Below are positions 23,944 through 32,933 of a DNA stretch of 64,000 bases, one piece after another (within the stretch, counting starts at the first letter, position 1; each line of letters starts with the position of its first letter). Under the pieces are notes generated by a model that had not been told where the DNA came from, did not search any database, and saw only the letters and a list, made by a program, of their open reading frames with translations. The translations under genes were made by a program, and so were the position numbers. Origin of the DNA: Nocardia vinacea (GTDB lineage Bacteria > Actinomycetota > Actinomycetes > Mycobacteriales > Mycobacteriaceae); assembly GCF_035920345.1 (NCBI RefSeq), contig NZ_CP109149.1, positions 1,674,001 to 1,738,000 of the forward strand, in the 5' to 3' direction.

Positions 23944-25164
23944 TCAGAGGACAGCGCCCGCATCCTTGGCAGCGACGATGTCGTCCCAGTCCATGCCGAG
24001 TTCGAGCAGGATGGTCTCGGTGTGCTCGCTGTACTCCGGCGAGCGGCTCGGTGGCGCCGGGGTTTCATCGAATTGCACTGGGGCGCTGACGGTTCGGTAT
24101 GCCTTACCGGCGCTGTCGGTCAACGTCATCAGATAGCCGTTGGCGGCCACCTGGGGGTCGTCGAGGACCTCCTGGGGGCTGGCGATGGTGGCCCACACAC
24201 CCGGCTCCTCGGCAAGGACCTTCTGCCAATCGGCGAGATCGCGTTCGGCAAAGGTCTTGCGGAGTTCGGCGGTGGCGGTCTCGTGGTTGACGACGAGATT
24301 CGCCAGCGGAACGAACCGTTCGTCGGTGGCCATATCGGCCCGCCCGATGCGCTCGCAGAATCCGCGCCAGTACCGGTCGGCCTGCAGCAGCATCATCTGC
24401 ATCCAGCGGCCGTCGCGCGTCTTGTACCGGTTGACCGCGGGATTGAGTGCGGTGCCCGCGGGATTCGGCGGAATCCGGTCGATGTCGTAGTAGTCGGCCG
24501 CCGCGATATCCGGTGCGACGGCCCACATGCCTTGCGCCAGTAGGGAACTATCGACGATCGGGGCATGTCCGGTGCGCTCCCGGTGGAACAGGGCCGCCGT
24601 GACGCCGCCTGCCAGAGTGATGCCGCCCTGGAGGTCGCCGAAGGCTGGTCCCTGGGCCATGGGATATTCGGCGTCCGGCGGGGTGAGCGCGTATGCGACG
24701 CCGGCGCGCGCCAGGTAGCTGGCACCGTCGAATCCGCCGCGTTCGCGTTCCGGTCCGCGACTGCCGTGGCCGCTGCCGCGGGCGATGATGATCTTCGGGT
24801 TGAATTCGCGAATCCGGTCGACGGACAAACCGGCCCGTTCGAGCGGTCCGGGCAGCCAATTGGTCAGGAACACGTCCGCATTCGCGATCAGCTTGCCCAG
24901 GATCTCGTGCCCGCGCTCGGATTTGATGTCCACGCCGATGCTGCGCTTGCCGTGGTTGCCGAGTTCCATCATGTAGTTGGCCTGCACCGGCGAACGCGCA
25001 GGATCCAGGCCGCCGACCACCAGGGCGCGACACGGATCGCCGCCCCTGGTGTCCTCGATCTTGATCACATCCGCGCCCCAATCCGCCAGTGCGGCGCCGG
25101 CGCTGGGCACGTACGTCCAGGACGCCAGTTCGACTACTCGGACATCATTGAGCAGACCCGACAT
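23944..25164 (-). CDS. CaiB/BaiF-family (type III) CoA-transferase
   Basis: A 406-aa family III CoA-transferase, which swaps CoA between an acyl-CoA donor and a free acid, or racemises 2-methylacyl-CoAs. The N-terminal region LNDVRVVELASWTYVPSAGAALADWGADVIKIE is split across the first strand and helix typical of the family, and the likely Asp nucleophile is Asp146 in GGFDGAS. It is transcribed leftward from site G, divergent from the aldehyde dehydrogenase operon. It offers an ATP-independent way to activate the acid, or acts as an alpha-methylacyl-CoA racemase-like enzyme for a branched side chain. Confidence 0.87.
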   Translation of the reverse strand: MSGLLNDVRVVELASWTYVPSAGAALADWGADVIKIEDTRGGDPCRALVVGGLDPARSPVQANYMMELGNHGKRSIGVDIKSERGHEILGKLIANADVFLTNWLPGPLERAGLSVDRIREFNPKIIIARGSGHGSRGPERERGGFDGASYLARAGVAYALTPPDAEYPMAQGPAFGDLQGGITLAGGVTAALFHRERTGHAPIVDSSLLAQGMWAVAPDIAAADYYDIDRIPPNPAGTALNPAVNRYKTRDGRWMQMMLLQADRYWRGFCERIGRADMATDERFVPLANLVVNHETATAELRKTFAERDLADWQKVLAEEPGVWATIASPQEVLDDPQVAANGYLMTLTDSAGKAYRTVSAPVQFDETPAPPSRSPEYSEHTETILLELGMDWDDIVAAKDAGAVL

Positions 25165-25206
25165 AGGAGCTCCCTTTCCTGCGATTGCTCACCGTCTTGA
25201 AGTAAT

Positions 25207-25227
25207 ATACGGTAATGCTTACAGTTA
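25207..25227. promoter_or_regulatory. Operator-like inverted repeat, site G
   Basis: Arms ATACGGTA and TACAGTTA, 5 bp apart, 43 bp upstream of the CoA-transferase and on the divergent side of the aldehyde dehydrogenase operon. Confidence 0.55.
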
Positions 25228-25384
25228 AGCATCCAGGATGGATAATCCAGGCGGGTCTCGGACAACGTCGTCCGAAGGGGATCAGTGTCGCTCCCCGGGT
25301 ACCCGGAGCTCACCGCCTGTCGCGCGCGAGGGCGGTGAGGCTCGACAACAGTGGCCGGTGCGTGCCGGATGATCAGGAGGAGAT

Positions 25385-25624
25385 GTGAGCGAGCGCAGCG
25401 AGCGAACCGACCAATACAGCGCGCTTTCGCGCACGGCGGAGCCGAGTGCTGGCGAGGTGGAGTTGTGAGCGAGCGTCAGCGAGTGAGCCGTCAGCACAGC
25501 GCGCTTTCGCGCACGGCGGAGCCGAGCGCTGGCGAGGTGGAGTTGTGAGCGAGCGTCAGCGAGTGAGCCGTCAGCACAGCGCGCTTTCGCGCACGGCGGA
25601 GCCGAGCGCTGGCGAGGTGGAGTC
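25385..25624 (+). repeat. Three tandem 80-bp repeats carrying a 27-codon frame
   Basis: Units start at 25385, 25465 and 25545; copies 2 and 3 differ only near their last bases, and copy 1 diverges in its first 35 bp. Each unit begins GTGAGCGAGCG and ends with a GAGGTGGAGT ribosome-site-like stretch that abuts the next GTG. Units 2 and 3 encode VSERQRVSRQHSALSRTAEP followed by SAGEVE and a final Leu or Ser. In unit 2 the TGA overlaps the next GTG as GTGA. The last unit hands over to the aldehyde dehydrogenase start at 25625. The internal GCGCGCTTTCGCGCAC is self-complementary. Confidence 0.85.
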
Positions 25625-27166
25625 GTGAGCGAGACCGTCGGGGAGACATCGCCGCCCATTATCGAGTTGGGGCGCCGCGCCGCCGAGCGGGCCGAATTCC
25701 GGATGCTGATCGACGGCGAATTGGTCGAGGCGCCTTCGGGTGCCGCGTTCGACAACGTCAGTCCTGCGACCGGCGAGGTGCTCGGCGGCACGGCGGCGGC
25801 GGGTTCGGCGGATATGCTGCGGGCGATCGCAGCGGCGCGTCGGGCCTTCGACAAAACCGACTGGTCGACGAACCGGGCGCTGCGGCAGCGGTGCTTGGAT
25901 CAACTGCAGCAAGCCCTCGAGGCCGAAAAGCACGAGCTGGGAGAGGAGCTCGTCGCCGAGGCCGGATGTCCGACGATGACGCTGCGCAATGCGCAACTCG
26001 ACTGGCCGCTGGCGGAATCCCTGCGCTATCCATCGCGGCTGATCGACGAATTCGTCTGGGAGCGGGTGCTCGAGGGCAGCGGTCTGTTCGGTGACCGCAA
26101 CATGCGCGCCGTGATGCAGGAACCGGTGGGCGTGGTCGCGGCGATCTGCCCGTCGAACTTCCCGCTCGAGGTCGCGCTCAACAAACTCGGCCCCGCGCTG
26201 GCGGCGGGAAATACGGTGGTGCTCAAGCCCGATCCGAATACGCCGTGGCACGCCACTCGGCTCGGGCGGCTGATCGCGGAGGGCACCGACTTTCCGCCGG
26301 GGGTCGTCAATGTGGTCCCCACACCGTCCAACGAGGTCGCCGGATTGCTGGCGACCGATCCGCGGGTGGACATGATCTCGTTCACCGGGTCGACCGCGGT
26401 CGGGCGCACGCTCATGCGGCTGGGCGCGGACACCATGAAGCGGACGTTTCTCGAACTGGGCGGAAAGTCGGCGCTGATCGTATTGGAGGACGCCGATCCG
26501 ATGGCGGCACTGCGCAGCGCGGTTGGCGTCTGCGTGCACGCGGGTCAGGCCTGCGCCGCGACCAGCCGGATGCTGGTGCACCGGTCGAAGTTCGACGAGA
26601 TGGTCGCGAGCGTGGCCGCGGCTTTCGAGGCGGTGCCGGTGGGTGATCCCGCACTGCCGGAAACTCTGGTAGGGCCGGTGATCAGCGCGACACAACGCAG
26701 CCGCGTTCTGGATGCGTGCACGCGCGCGACCGTCGACGGCGCCCGACTGGTCACCGGTGGTGCAGCGGTGCAGAATCTGCCGCCCCAGCTGGCCGGTGGC
26801 TACTTCGTCGAGCCGACGGTATTCGTCTGCGACGATCCGAGCCTGCCGATCGCCCAGGAGGAGATCTTCGGTCCGGTCCTGGTGATGATGCCGTTCTCCG
26901 ACGACAACGAGGCCGTGCGCATCGCCAACGACAGCGCCTACGGTCTGGCCGGGGCGGTGCTCTCGGGATCGCTGGAACGTGGCATGGGCATCGCGCGCCG
27001 CATCCGGACCGGCGCGATCGGTGTCAACGGCGGCATGTTCTACGGCGCGGACGCCCCGTTCGGCGGCTACAAGAACAGCGGAGTCGGCCGTCAATGCGGC
27101 CTGGAGGGTTTTCAGCAGTATCTGGAGACCAAAACTATCGGCAGCCGAATTCCGAGGCGGCACTGA
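25625..27166 (+). CDS. NAD(P)-dependent aldehyde dehydrogenase
   Basis: A 513-aa aldehyde dehydrogenase. The general-base Glu is in LELGGKSA near 277, and the nucleophile Cys in GQACAATS near 309. The cofactor strand includes FTGSTAVGRTL, and the EIFGPV motif appears near 420. It oxidises an aldehyde to an acid. Translation starts at the GTG that ends the tandem-repeat array (SETVGET); the N-terminal about 20 residues before the fold are extra. It leads an operon with a mycofactocin-type SDR and a rubredoxin, so an alcohol-aldehyde-acid route is the natural reading. Confidence 0.9.
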   Translation: MSETVGETSPPIIELGRRAAERAEFRMLIDGELVEAPSGAAFDNVSPATGEVLGGTAAAGSADMLRAIAAARRAFDKTDWSTNRALRQRCLDQLQQALEAEKHELGEELVAEAGCPTMTLRNAQLDWPLAESLRYPSRLIDEFVWERVLEGSGLFGDRNMRAVMQEPVGVVAAICPSNFPLEVALNKLGPALAAGNTVVLKPDPNTPWHATRLGRLIAEGTDFPPGVVNVVPTPSNEVAGLLATDPRVDMISFTGSTAVGRTLMRLGADTMKRTFLELGGKSALIVLEDADPMAALRSAVGVCVHAGQACAATSRMLVHRSKFDEMVASVAAAFEAVPVGDPALPETLVGPVISATQRSRVLDACTRATVDGARLVTGGAAVQNLPPQLAGGYFVEPTVFVCDDPSLPIAQEEIFGPVLVMMPFSDDNEAVRIANDSAYGLAGAVLSGSLERGMGIARRIRTGAIGVNGGMFYGADAPFGGYKNSGVGRQCGLEGFQQYLETKTIGSRIPRRH

Positions 27167-27234
27167 ACAATTCGCGATGCCGTGGCCACTACCGGCGCGC
27201 GGCCCACCACTGACGGACGGAAAGGGTGTAACCC

Positions 27235-28089
27235 GTGGGGAAATTGGACAACAAGGTCGCGGTGATATCGGGTGCCGCACGCGGGCAGGGCCGTTCGCAT
27301 GCGGTCAATCTGGCCGCCGAGGGTGCGAGCATCATCGCATTGGATATCTGCGCCGACCTCGAGGGGAATACCTACCCACTGGCCCGTCCGGAGGATCTGG
27401 AGGAGACGGCCAGGCTGGTCGAAAAGGAAGGCGTCCGTGTCCATCCCGTGATCGTGGATGTGCGAGAACGCAGCGCGGTCTGGAGTGCGATCGCGGCGGG
27501 TGTCGAGGCGCTCGGCCGGCTCGACATCGTAGTGGCGAATGCCGGGATCTCCGCGATGGGCAAGGGCCAGACCATGCAGTCGTGGTCGGATACCGTCGAT
27601 ACCGATCTGGTGGGGGTGTTCAATGTCATCCAGGCCAGCATTCCGTATCTCGGCGCCGGAGCGTCCATCATCGCAACCGGATCGCTGGCGGCACAGCTGG
27701 GTAGCTCGACCAAGCAGGGGCCCGGTGGCTCGGCATACAGCTTCGCGAAACAGGTTGTCGCACAGTATGTCAACGACTTGTCGATCCAGTTGGCGAAGAA
27801 GTCGATCCGGGTCAACGCGGTGCATCCGACCAACGTGAATACCGACATGCTGCACAACGAGGGCATGTACAAGGTCTTCCGGCCCGATAAGGAGGCGCCG
27901 ACCCGCGAGGACGCCGAGATGGCGTTCCCGGCGATGCAGGCGATGCCTGTCCCGTACATCGAACCGCAGGACGTCTCGAATCTCGTCGTCTTCCTGGCCG
28001 GTGACGACGCGCGCTACATCACCGGCAGCCAATTGCGGGTGGATGCGGGCGGTTTCGTCAAGGCCGTGCCGTGGGGCAAAGGCCGATGA
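27235..28089 (+). CDS. Mycofactocin-coupled type SDR oxidoreductase
   Basis: SDR of 284 aa from a GTG at 27235. The start [12 protein letters not shown] (15-26), followed by ALDICADL and an insertion between strands 2 and 3 ([16 protein letters not shown]), matches the SDR family whose nicotinamide cofactor is held tightly and recycled by mycofactocin. The catalytic Tyr and Lys are in the motif YSFAK, and Ser is in ATGSLAA. No mycofactocin maturation genes are in the window. It would oxidise an alcohol to the aldehyde or ketone used by the neighbouring dehydrogenase. Its stop overlaps the rubredoxin start (ATGA). Confidence 0.85.
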   Translation: MGKLDNKVAVISGAARGQGRSHAVNLAAEGASIIALDICADLEGNTYPLARPEDLEETARLVEKEGVRVHPVIVDVRERSAVWSAIAAGVEALGRLDIVVANAGISAMGKGQTMQSWSDTVDTDLVGVFNVIQASIPYLGAGASIIATGSLAAQLGSSTKQGPGGSAYSFAKQVVAQYVNDLSIQLAKKSIRVNAVHPTNVNTDMLHNEGMYKVFRPDKEAPTREDAEMAFPAMQAMPVPYIEPQDVSNLVVFLAGDDARYITGSQLRVDAGGFVKAVPWGKGR

Positions 28090-28274
28090 ACGAGACCGCG
28101 ACCACCTACCGGCTGTTTCGCTGCATCATCTGCGGATTCGAATACGACGAGGAACTGGGCTGGCCCGATGACGGCATCGCGCCAGGGACCCGGTGGGACG
28201 AGATTCCGGATGACTGGACGTGTCCGGACTGTGGCGCCGAGAAGTCCGATTTCGAAATGGTCGAGGTGCCATGA
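28086..28274 (+). CDS. Rubredoxin
   Basis: A 62-aa electron carrier with a single Fe(Cys)4 site: Cys13-x2-Cys16 and Cys46-x2-Cys49 in the [10 protein letters not shown] and WTCPDCG knuckles. The ATG overlaps the SDR stop by 4 bp. Rubredoxins usually serve alkane hydroxylases or other oxidases, but here the direct partner appears to be the preceding SDR or a distant oxygenase. The short N-terminal leader before the first knuckle is normal for actinobacterial forms. Confidence 0.93.
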   Translation: MNETATTYRLFRCIICGFEYDEELGWPDDGIAPGTRWDEIPDDWTCPDCGAEKSDFEMVEVP

Positions 28275-28420
28275 GTGGAGCATCGCGCAGCGATTCCATG
28301 AGGGGCGGTGGCCGGCGACGGTGTCGATCTCGTCGAGATGGCCGACGCGGCAGGATGATTCGGTGCACCACCGGTGACCGTGCCGCGCGAGTAGACATGC
28401 GCGCCGCTCGATGGTGGTCT

Positions 28421-28441
28421 GTACTGTATTGCTAACTGTAT
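28421..28441. promoter_or_regulatory. Operator-like inverted repeat, site H
   Basis: Arms GTACTGTA and AACTGTAT around TTGCT, 67 bp before the thiolase start at 28508. The 233 bp between rubredoxin and thiolase hold nothing else supportable; an Arg-rich frame from 28271 is not convincing. Confidence 0.55.
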
Positions 28442-28507
28442 GACTTAAAAGACATTCGAGGACGCTGCGCCCGCGGGTGCGGCTCGATAGTTCAGAGGTT
28501 GAGAGAT

Positions 28508-29686
28508 ATGACCAAACCTGTCATCGTCAGCGCCGTCAGGACGGCGATCGGACGATCATTCAAAGGGGCACTGGCAAATGTGCCCTCCGAAACCCTGGCG
28601 ACCACGATCCTGCCCGAGGCGGTTCGCCGGGCCGGTATCGATCCGGCCGCCGTCGACGACGTCATTCTCGCCGAATTGAATTACGGCGGCGGCGATCTGG
28701 CGCGGCATGCCGCTGTGGCCAGCGGCATGCTGACCGTGCCGGGCCAGGCGGTCAATCGGCACTGCACAGGCAGTCTCACCGCGATCGGAAACGGTGCCGC
28801 GCACATCGTCTCGGGAATGGAGCGGGTGATCGTCGCGGGTGGTGTGCAGTCCCTGTCGACCGCGCCGCTGATGAAGTGGCGGGTGCCGGGCCGGGCCGAG
28901 CTCGAGTTCATCGAGCCGTGGATCCCGCCGTCACATCCGGAGACGCCGGATGCGCCGACCATCGATATGGCGATCACGGTCGGCTGGAATACGGCCGAGA
29001 AGGCAGGTATCAGTCGGGCGGAGATGGACGCGTGGGCGCTGCGGTCGCATCAGCGCGCGGTCGCCGCGATCGACGCCGGGAAGTTCGTCGACGAGATCGT
29101 GCCGATGAAGATCCAGCAGCTCGACGGTTCGGTGATCGACTTCGCGGTCGATGAATTCCCGCGCCGCGATACCACTTTGGAACGGCTGGCAGCACTGCCC
29201 GTGCTGCATCCCGAGATCGAGGGCTTCTCGATCACGGCCGGTAACAGCAGTGGGATCAACGATGCCGCCGCGGCGGTGACGCTGGTCGGCGACGACTATG
29301 CCGCGGCCGAGGGGCTCGAGGTCCTCGGCACGGTGCGGGCCTGGGCCAATGCCGCTATGACTCCGGCGGACAACGGACTGGCCGCGGGCAAGGTGATCGG
29401 CAAGATCCTCGACCGCGCGGGTTTGAAGCCCGCCGATGTGGCGCTGTGGGAGATCAACGAGGCCTTCGCGTCGGTACCGATCGCCGCGTGCCGCGAGCAC
29501 GGACTCGACGAAGAACTGGTGAACTTCTCCGGCAGTGGATGCAGTCTGGGCCATCCGATCTCGGCTTCGGGTGCCCGCATGGTGACCACGTTGCTCTACG
29601 AACTGCGGCGGCGCGGCGGCGGCATCGGCGTTGCCGCGATGTGCGCGGGCGGCGGCCAGGGCGGCGCGCTCATCGTGGAGGTCTGA
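28508..29686 (+). CDS. Acetyl-CoA acyltransferase (thiolase)
   Basis: Classical thiolase of 392 aa with all three active-site elements: Cys86 in NRHCTGSL, NEAFAS near 322, GHPISASG with its His near 346, and Cys near 377 in CAGGGQGG. It cleaves 3-ketoacyl-CoA with CoA in beta-oxidation. ATG 28508 follows GAGAG. It stands as its own unit with site H in front and site I after it, and probably starts a transcript with its own operator control. Confidence 0.9.
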   Translation: MTKPVIVSAVRTAIGRSFKGALANVPSETLATTILPEAVRRAGIDPAAVDDVILAELNYGGGDLARHAAVASGMLTVPGQAVNRHCTGSLTAIGNGAAHIVSGMERVIVAGGVQSLSTAPLMKWRVPGRAELEFIEPWIPPSHPETPDAPTIDMAITVGWNTAEKAGISRAEMDAWALRSHQRAVAAIDAGKFVDEIVPMKIQQLDGSVIDFAVDEFPRRDTTLERLAALPVLHPEIEGFSITAGNSSGINDAAAAVTLVGDDYAAAEGLEVLGTVRAWANAAMTPADNGLAAGKVIGKILDRAGLKPADVALWEINEAFASVPIAACREHGLDEELVNFSGSGCSLGHPISASGARMVTTLLYELRRRGGGIGVAAMCAGGGQGGALIVEV

Positions 29687-29746
29687 CCTCGCTCGCCCTG
29701 GCGCCGGTTCGCGATCAGCGGACCGGGGCGTCCGGCTGCGGTTTTC

Positions 29747-29767
29747 ATACTGAAAGACTTATAGTAA
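29747..29767. promoter_or_regulatory. Operator-like inverted repeat, site I
   Basis: Arms ATACTGAA and TATAGTAA around AGACT, 38 bp upstream of the enoyl-CoA hydratase start. Confidence 0.5.
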
Positions 29768-29804
29768 GCTTTTCCGAAACTGACGATACGAGTGGAGGCT
29801 ATCG

Positions 29805-30566
29805 GTGTCGGATGAGGTTCTGCGGGAACGCCGTGGGCGCACACTGGTGATCACGATCAACCGGCCGGATGCGCGCAATGCGATCAATACCGCGGTCAGT
29901 CAGGGATTGGCCGATGCGGTCGACGAGCTCGACGAGAGCCCGGAACTGTCGGTCGCCGTGGTGACCGGCGCCGGTGGGAATTTCTGTGCGGGCATGGATT
30001 TGAAGGCATTCTCGGCCGGTGAGATCGTGATCGTGCCGGGGCGCGGCCTCGGCTTCACCGAAAAGCCGCCGGTCAAGCCGATCATCGCCGCGGTCGAGGG
30101 TTACGCGCTGGCAGGCGGCACCGAAGTGGTGCTGGCGACCGACCTGATCGTCGCCTCGAAGACCGCGAAATTCGGTGTGCCCGAGGTCAAGCGCGGCCTG
30201 GTCGCCGCGGGCGGTGCGTTGCTGCGGCTGCAGCGCCGCATCCCCTATCAGAAGGCCGTCGAACTGGCGCTGACCGGTGACAATTTCACGGCCGAGGAGG
30301 CCGCGGCCTACGGCATGGTGAATGTGCTCGCCGAGCCGGGCAAGGCGCTCGAGGAAGCACTGGCTCTGGCCGAGCGGATCACGGCCAACGGGCCGCTGGC
30401 TGTCGCGAAAACCAAAGAGGTCCTCGTCAAGTCCAGCGACTGGACCTCCGACGAGATGTGGCAGAAGCAGCTGGAACTGGTCATTCCGGTGTTCCAGTCG
30501 AAGGACGCGCAGGAGGGGGCACTGGCCTTCGCCGAGAAGCGTGCCCCCAAATGGACTGGCGCGTAA
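29805..30566 (+). CDS. Enoyl-CoA hydratase (crotonase family)
   Basis: A 253-aa crotonase with both catalytic glutamates in the standard places: Glu107 in YALAGGTE and Glu127 in GVPEVKRG. The oxyanion-hole loop is FCAGMDLKAFS. It therefore looks like a genuine enoyl-CoA hydratase, unlike several crotonases further right in the window. GTG 29805 is the start. The SDR at 30621 follows after 54 bp, which fits hydration followed by 3-hydroxyacyl-CoA oxidation. Confidence 0.92.
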   Translation: MSDEVLRERRGRTLVITINRPDARNAINTAVSQGLADAVDELDESPELSVAVVTGAGGNFCAGMDLKAFSAGEIVIVPGRGLGFTEKPPVKPIIAAVEGYALAGGTEVVLATDLIVASKTAKFGVPEVKRGLVAAGGALLRLQRRIPYQKAVELALTGDNFTAEEAAAYGMVNVLAEPGKALEEALALAERITANGPLAVAKTKEVLVKSSDWTSDEMWQKQLELVIPVFQSKDAQEGALAFAEKRAPKWTGA

Positions 30567-30620
30567 GGGCTTTCGGCTCGCGTGCCGCATGACAATCGAC
30601 CCATGAAGTAAGGAGACGCT

Positions 30621-31391
30621 GTGTCGTTCGAAGGTGAAGTTGTACTGGTAACCGGCGGTGCCGGCGGGTTGGGCGATGCCACGGTGCGGCGGTTGCACGG
30701 CGCCGGCGCCGCCGTCGTGATCGCCGATGTCAACGATGAGAAGGCGACGGCGCTGGCCGATGAGCTCGGCAACAAGGTCGCCTATGTGCGCACCGACGTG
30801 CTCGACGATGCGACCATCGAGGCCGCGCTCGCGAAGGCGGACGAGCTGGGTGTGCTGCGGTACGCGGTCATCGCCCACGGTGGTTTCGGTGTGTTGGAGC
30901 GCGTCATCAACCGGGACGGCAGCCCGGCCACGCTGAAGGGCTTCACCGATACCATCGCGCTATACCTCACCGGTACCTACAACGTGCTGCGCCTGACCGC
31001 CGCGCGGATCGCGAAGCTCGACCCCAAGCCGAACGGGGAGCGCGGCGCGATCGTGATGACGAGCTCGATCGCCGGGTACGAGGGGCAGATCGGTCAGTCC
31101 GCTTACTCGGCGGCCAAGGGCGGGGTGATCTCGCTGACCTTGTCGGGCGCAAGGGATCTCAGCTCGGTGGGCATCCGGTTGAACAGCATCGCACCGGGCA
31201 CCATCCACACCCCGCTCATGGACTTCCTCGGCGAGGAGCGGCTGGCGAAATTCGCCGCGTCGGTGCCCTTCCCGAAGCGGCTCGGCGCACCGGACGAGTA
31301 CGCCTCGCTCGCACAGCACCTGCTGGAAAACCCGTACATCAACGGCGAGGTCGTGCGGATCGATGGTGCGCAACGATTCCAGCCGAGGTAA
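30621..31391 (+). CDS. SDR, 3-hydroxyacyl-CoA dehydrogenase type-2-like
   Basis: SDR of 256 aa with cofactor loop GGAGGLG (12-18), catalytic Ser in MTSSIAG and the YSAAK motif. The long loop after IAHGGFG and the DGSPATLKGF stretch resemble type-2 3-hydroxyacyl-CoA dehydrogenase (HSD17B10-like), which oxidises 3-hydroxyacyl-CoA and some hydroxysteroids. Position directly after an enoyl-CoA hydratase supports that step. GTG 30621 follows AAGGAGACGCT. Confidence 0.85.
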   Translation: MSFEGEVVLVTGGAGGLGDATVRRLHGAGAAVVIADVNDEKATALADELGNKVAYVRTDVLDDATIEAALAKADELGVLRYAVIAHGGFGVLERVINRDGSPATLKGFTDTIALYLTGTYNVLRLTAARIAKLDPKPNGERGAIVMTSSIAGYEGQIGQSAYSAAKGGVISLTLSGARDLSSVGIRLNSIAPGTIHTPLMDFLGEERLAKFAASVPFPKRLGAPDEYASLAQHLLENPYINGEVVRIDGAQRFQPR

Positions 31392-31402
31392 GTTGCCCGC
31401 CG

Positions 31403-31708
31403 ATGGGTAGCGCACCGAAAACCCATGAGGCGCGACTGCGTTGGTGGCAGCTCGATTCAGCACCGCCGATGGCGCCACGTGCGCGGGCCAGTATCGACGA
31501 ACCGATCCACAGCACGGTCCACGAAGTCCTGAACTACTTCACGAAATGCCCGCAGTGCGGGTATGCCGCGCAGGCGTCGAGCGCGACCCGGACCTTCGTC
31601 GGCGGTCGATCCGAGACGACGATCTACCCGACCTGTGGTCTGCCCTGCGGCTGGCAGGGTGCCACGCAGACAATCACCGAGACGGTTCCACCCGAGCCAT
31701 TCCATTGA
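31403..31708 (+). CDS. Small zinc-ribbon-like protein of unknown function
   Basis: A 101-aa frame from ATG 31403, 11 bp after the SDR stop and in the same direction. It has a CPQCGY knuckle near 49-54 and TCGLPCGWQG near 78-86, a spacing that could bind one zinc. The rest (WWQLDSAPPM, ETTIYPT) is unassigned. It is too short and ordered to be a chance frame with confidence, but I do not recognise a family. It may assist the hydratase-SDR pair. Confidence 0.55.
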   Translation: MGSAPKTHEARLRWWQLDSAPPMAPRARASIDEPIHSTVHEVLNYFTKCPQCGYAAQASSATRTFVGGRSETTIYPTCGLPCGWQGATQTITETVPPEPFH

Positions 31709-31742
31709 TGGCTGAGCTGATGCGTCGAGCGAGAGATGGTGC

Positions 31743-32933
31743 CTACAGGCGATAGTCGCGCAGGACACCTTTGCTGATGATCCGTTTCTGGATCTCGCTG
31801 GTTCCTTCGCCGATCAGCATGAACGGCGCCTCGCGCATCAGTCGCTCGATTTCGTATTCGGTGGAGTAGCCGTAGCCGCCGTGGATTCGGAAGCTGGCCT
31901 GGGTGACTTCGTTGCAGAATTCGCTGGCCAGGTATTTGGCCATGCCCGCGGCGACGTCGTTGCGTTCGCCGGAGTCCTTGAGCCGGGCGGCGTTGACCAT
32001 CATCAGATGTGCCGCTTCGACTTTGGTCGCCATCTCCGCCAGGCTGAAACCGATGGCCTGGTGCTCGACGATGGGTTTGCCGAAGGTCGAGCGTTGCTGA
32101 GCGTAGCGGGCGCCGAGTTCGAATGCGCGGATGGCTATTCCGCAGGCACGCGCGGCGACGTTGACGCGGCCGACTTCGATGCCGTCCATCATCTGCTTGA
32201 AGCCCTCGCCCGGAATGCCGCCGAGCACGGTGTCCGCGGCCGTGGCGTAGTTGTCGAACAGCAGCTCGGTGGTATCGATGCCCTTGTAGCCCATTTTGTG
32301 GATCTTGCCGGGAATGCTCAGCCCGGGCACCACCGTGCCGTATCCGGCGGGCTTTTCGATGAGGAAGGTGGTGAGGTTGTCGTGTGGACGTTCGCGCCCT
32401 TCGTCGGTGCGGACCAGGACCGCGACCACCGTCGCCGTCGAGCCGTTCGTCAGCCACATCTTGCGGCCGTCGATGATGTAGTCGCCCGCATCGTCACGGA
32501 CCGCCTTGGTGCGAATGGCGGCCACATCCGAGCCGAGTTCGGGCTCCGACATCGAGAACGCACCGCGGATCTCGCCCGTGGCCATCCGGGGCAGGAAGTG
32601 CCGCTTCTGTTCCGGAGTGCCGTGGTGCTGAAGCAGATACGCCACGATGAAGTGGGTGTTGATCACACCCGAAATGCTCATCCAGCCCCGCGCCAGCTCT
32701 TCGACGCAGAGCGCGTAGGTGAGCAGCGATTCGCCGAGTCCCCCGTATTCCTCGGGGATCATCAGGCCGAACAGCCCCATCTCCGCCATGCGGTCGACGA
32801 TGGCCTGCGGGTAGGTGTCGGCGTGTTCGAGTTCCTGAGCACTGGGAATGATCTCTTTGTCCACAAAGGTGCGGACCGTATTCAGGATTTCGGTCTGGAT
32901 CTCGGAAAGGCCATGCGTTCGTGCGAGTTTCAC
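31743..32933 (-). CDS. Acyl-CoA dehydrogenase
   Basis: Acyl-CoA dehydrogenase of 396 aa from the GTG at 32933, whose GTGA overlaps the MaoC stop. Landmarks: MIPEEYGGLG in the first helical domain, FSMSEPELGSDVA for FAD and substrate contact, YIIDGRKMWLTNG, and a C-terminal GEGTSEIQKRI where the catalytic Glu of the MCAD type is kept. It is the last gene of the six-gene leftward operon 36222-31743. Confidence 0.92.
   Translation of the reverse strand: MKLARTHGLSEIQTEILNTVRTFVDKEIIPSAQELEHADTYPQAIVDRMAEMGLFGLMIPEEYGGLGESLLTYALCVEELARGWMSISGVINTHFIVAYLLQHHGTPEQKRHFLPRMATGEIRGAFSMSEPELGSDVAAIRTKAVRDDAGDYIIDGRKMWLTNGSTATVVAVLVRTDEGRERPHDNLTTFLIEKPAGYGTVVPGLSIPGKIHKMGYKGIDTTELLFDNYATAADTVLGGIPGEGFKQMMDGIEVGRVNVAARACGIAIRAFELGARYAQQRSTFGKPIVEHQAIGFSLAEMATKVEAAHLMMVNAARLKDSGERNDVAAGMAKYLASEFCNEVTQASFRIHGGYGYSTEYEIERLMREAPFMLIGEGTSEIQKRIISKGVLRDYRL

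Noticed and set aside
25385..25624. CRISPR-like array
   Set aside because: The 80-bp units are contiguous with no spacers and lack palindromic repeat architecture; no cas genes nearby.
25571..27280. 569-codon minus-strand frame opposite the aldehyde dehydrogenase
   Set aside because: Antisense shadow of a clear aldehyde dehydrogenase; no domain, His/Arg-rich composition.
28271..28435. A 54-codon frame overlapping the rubredoxin stop
   Set aside because: Extremely Arg-rich (RRRCRSRRDGRRGR) and runs through site H; more likely non-coding.
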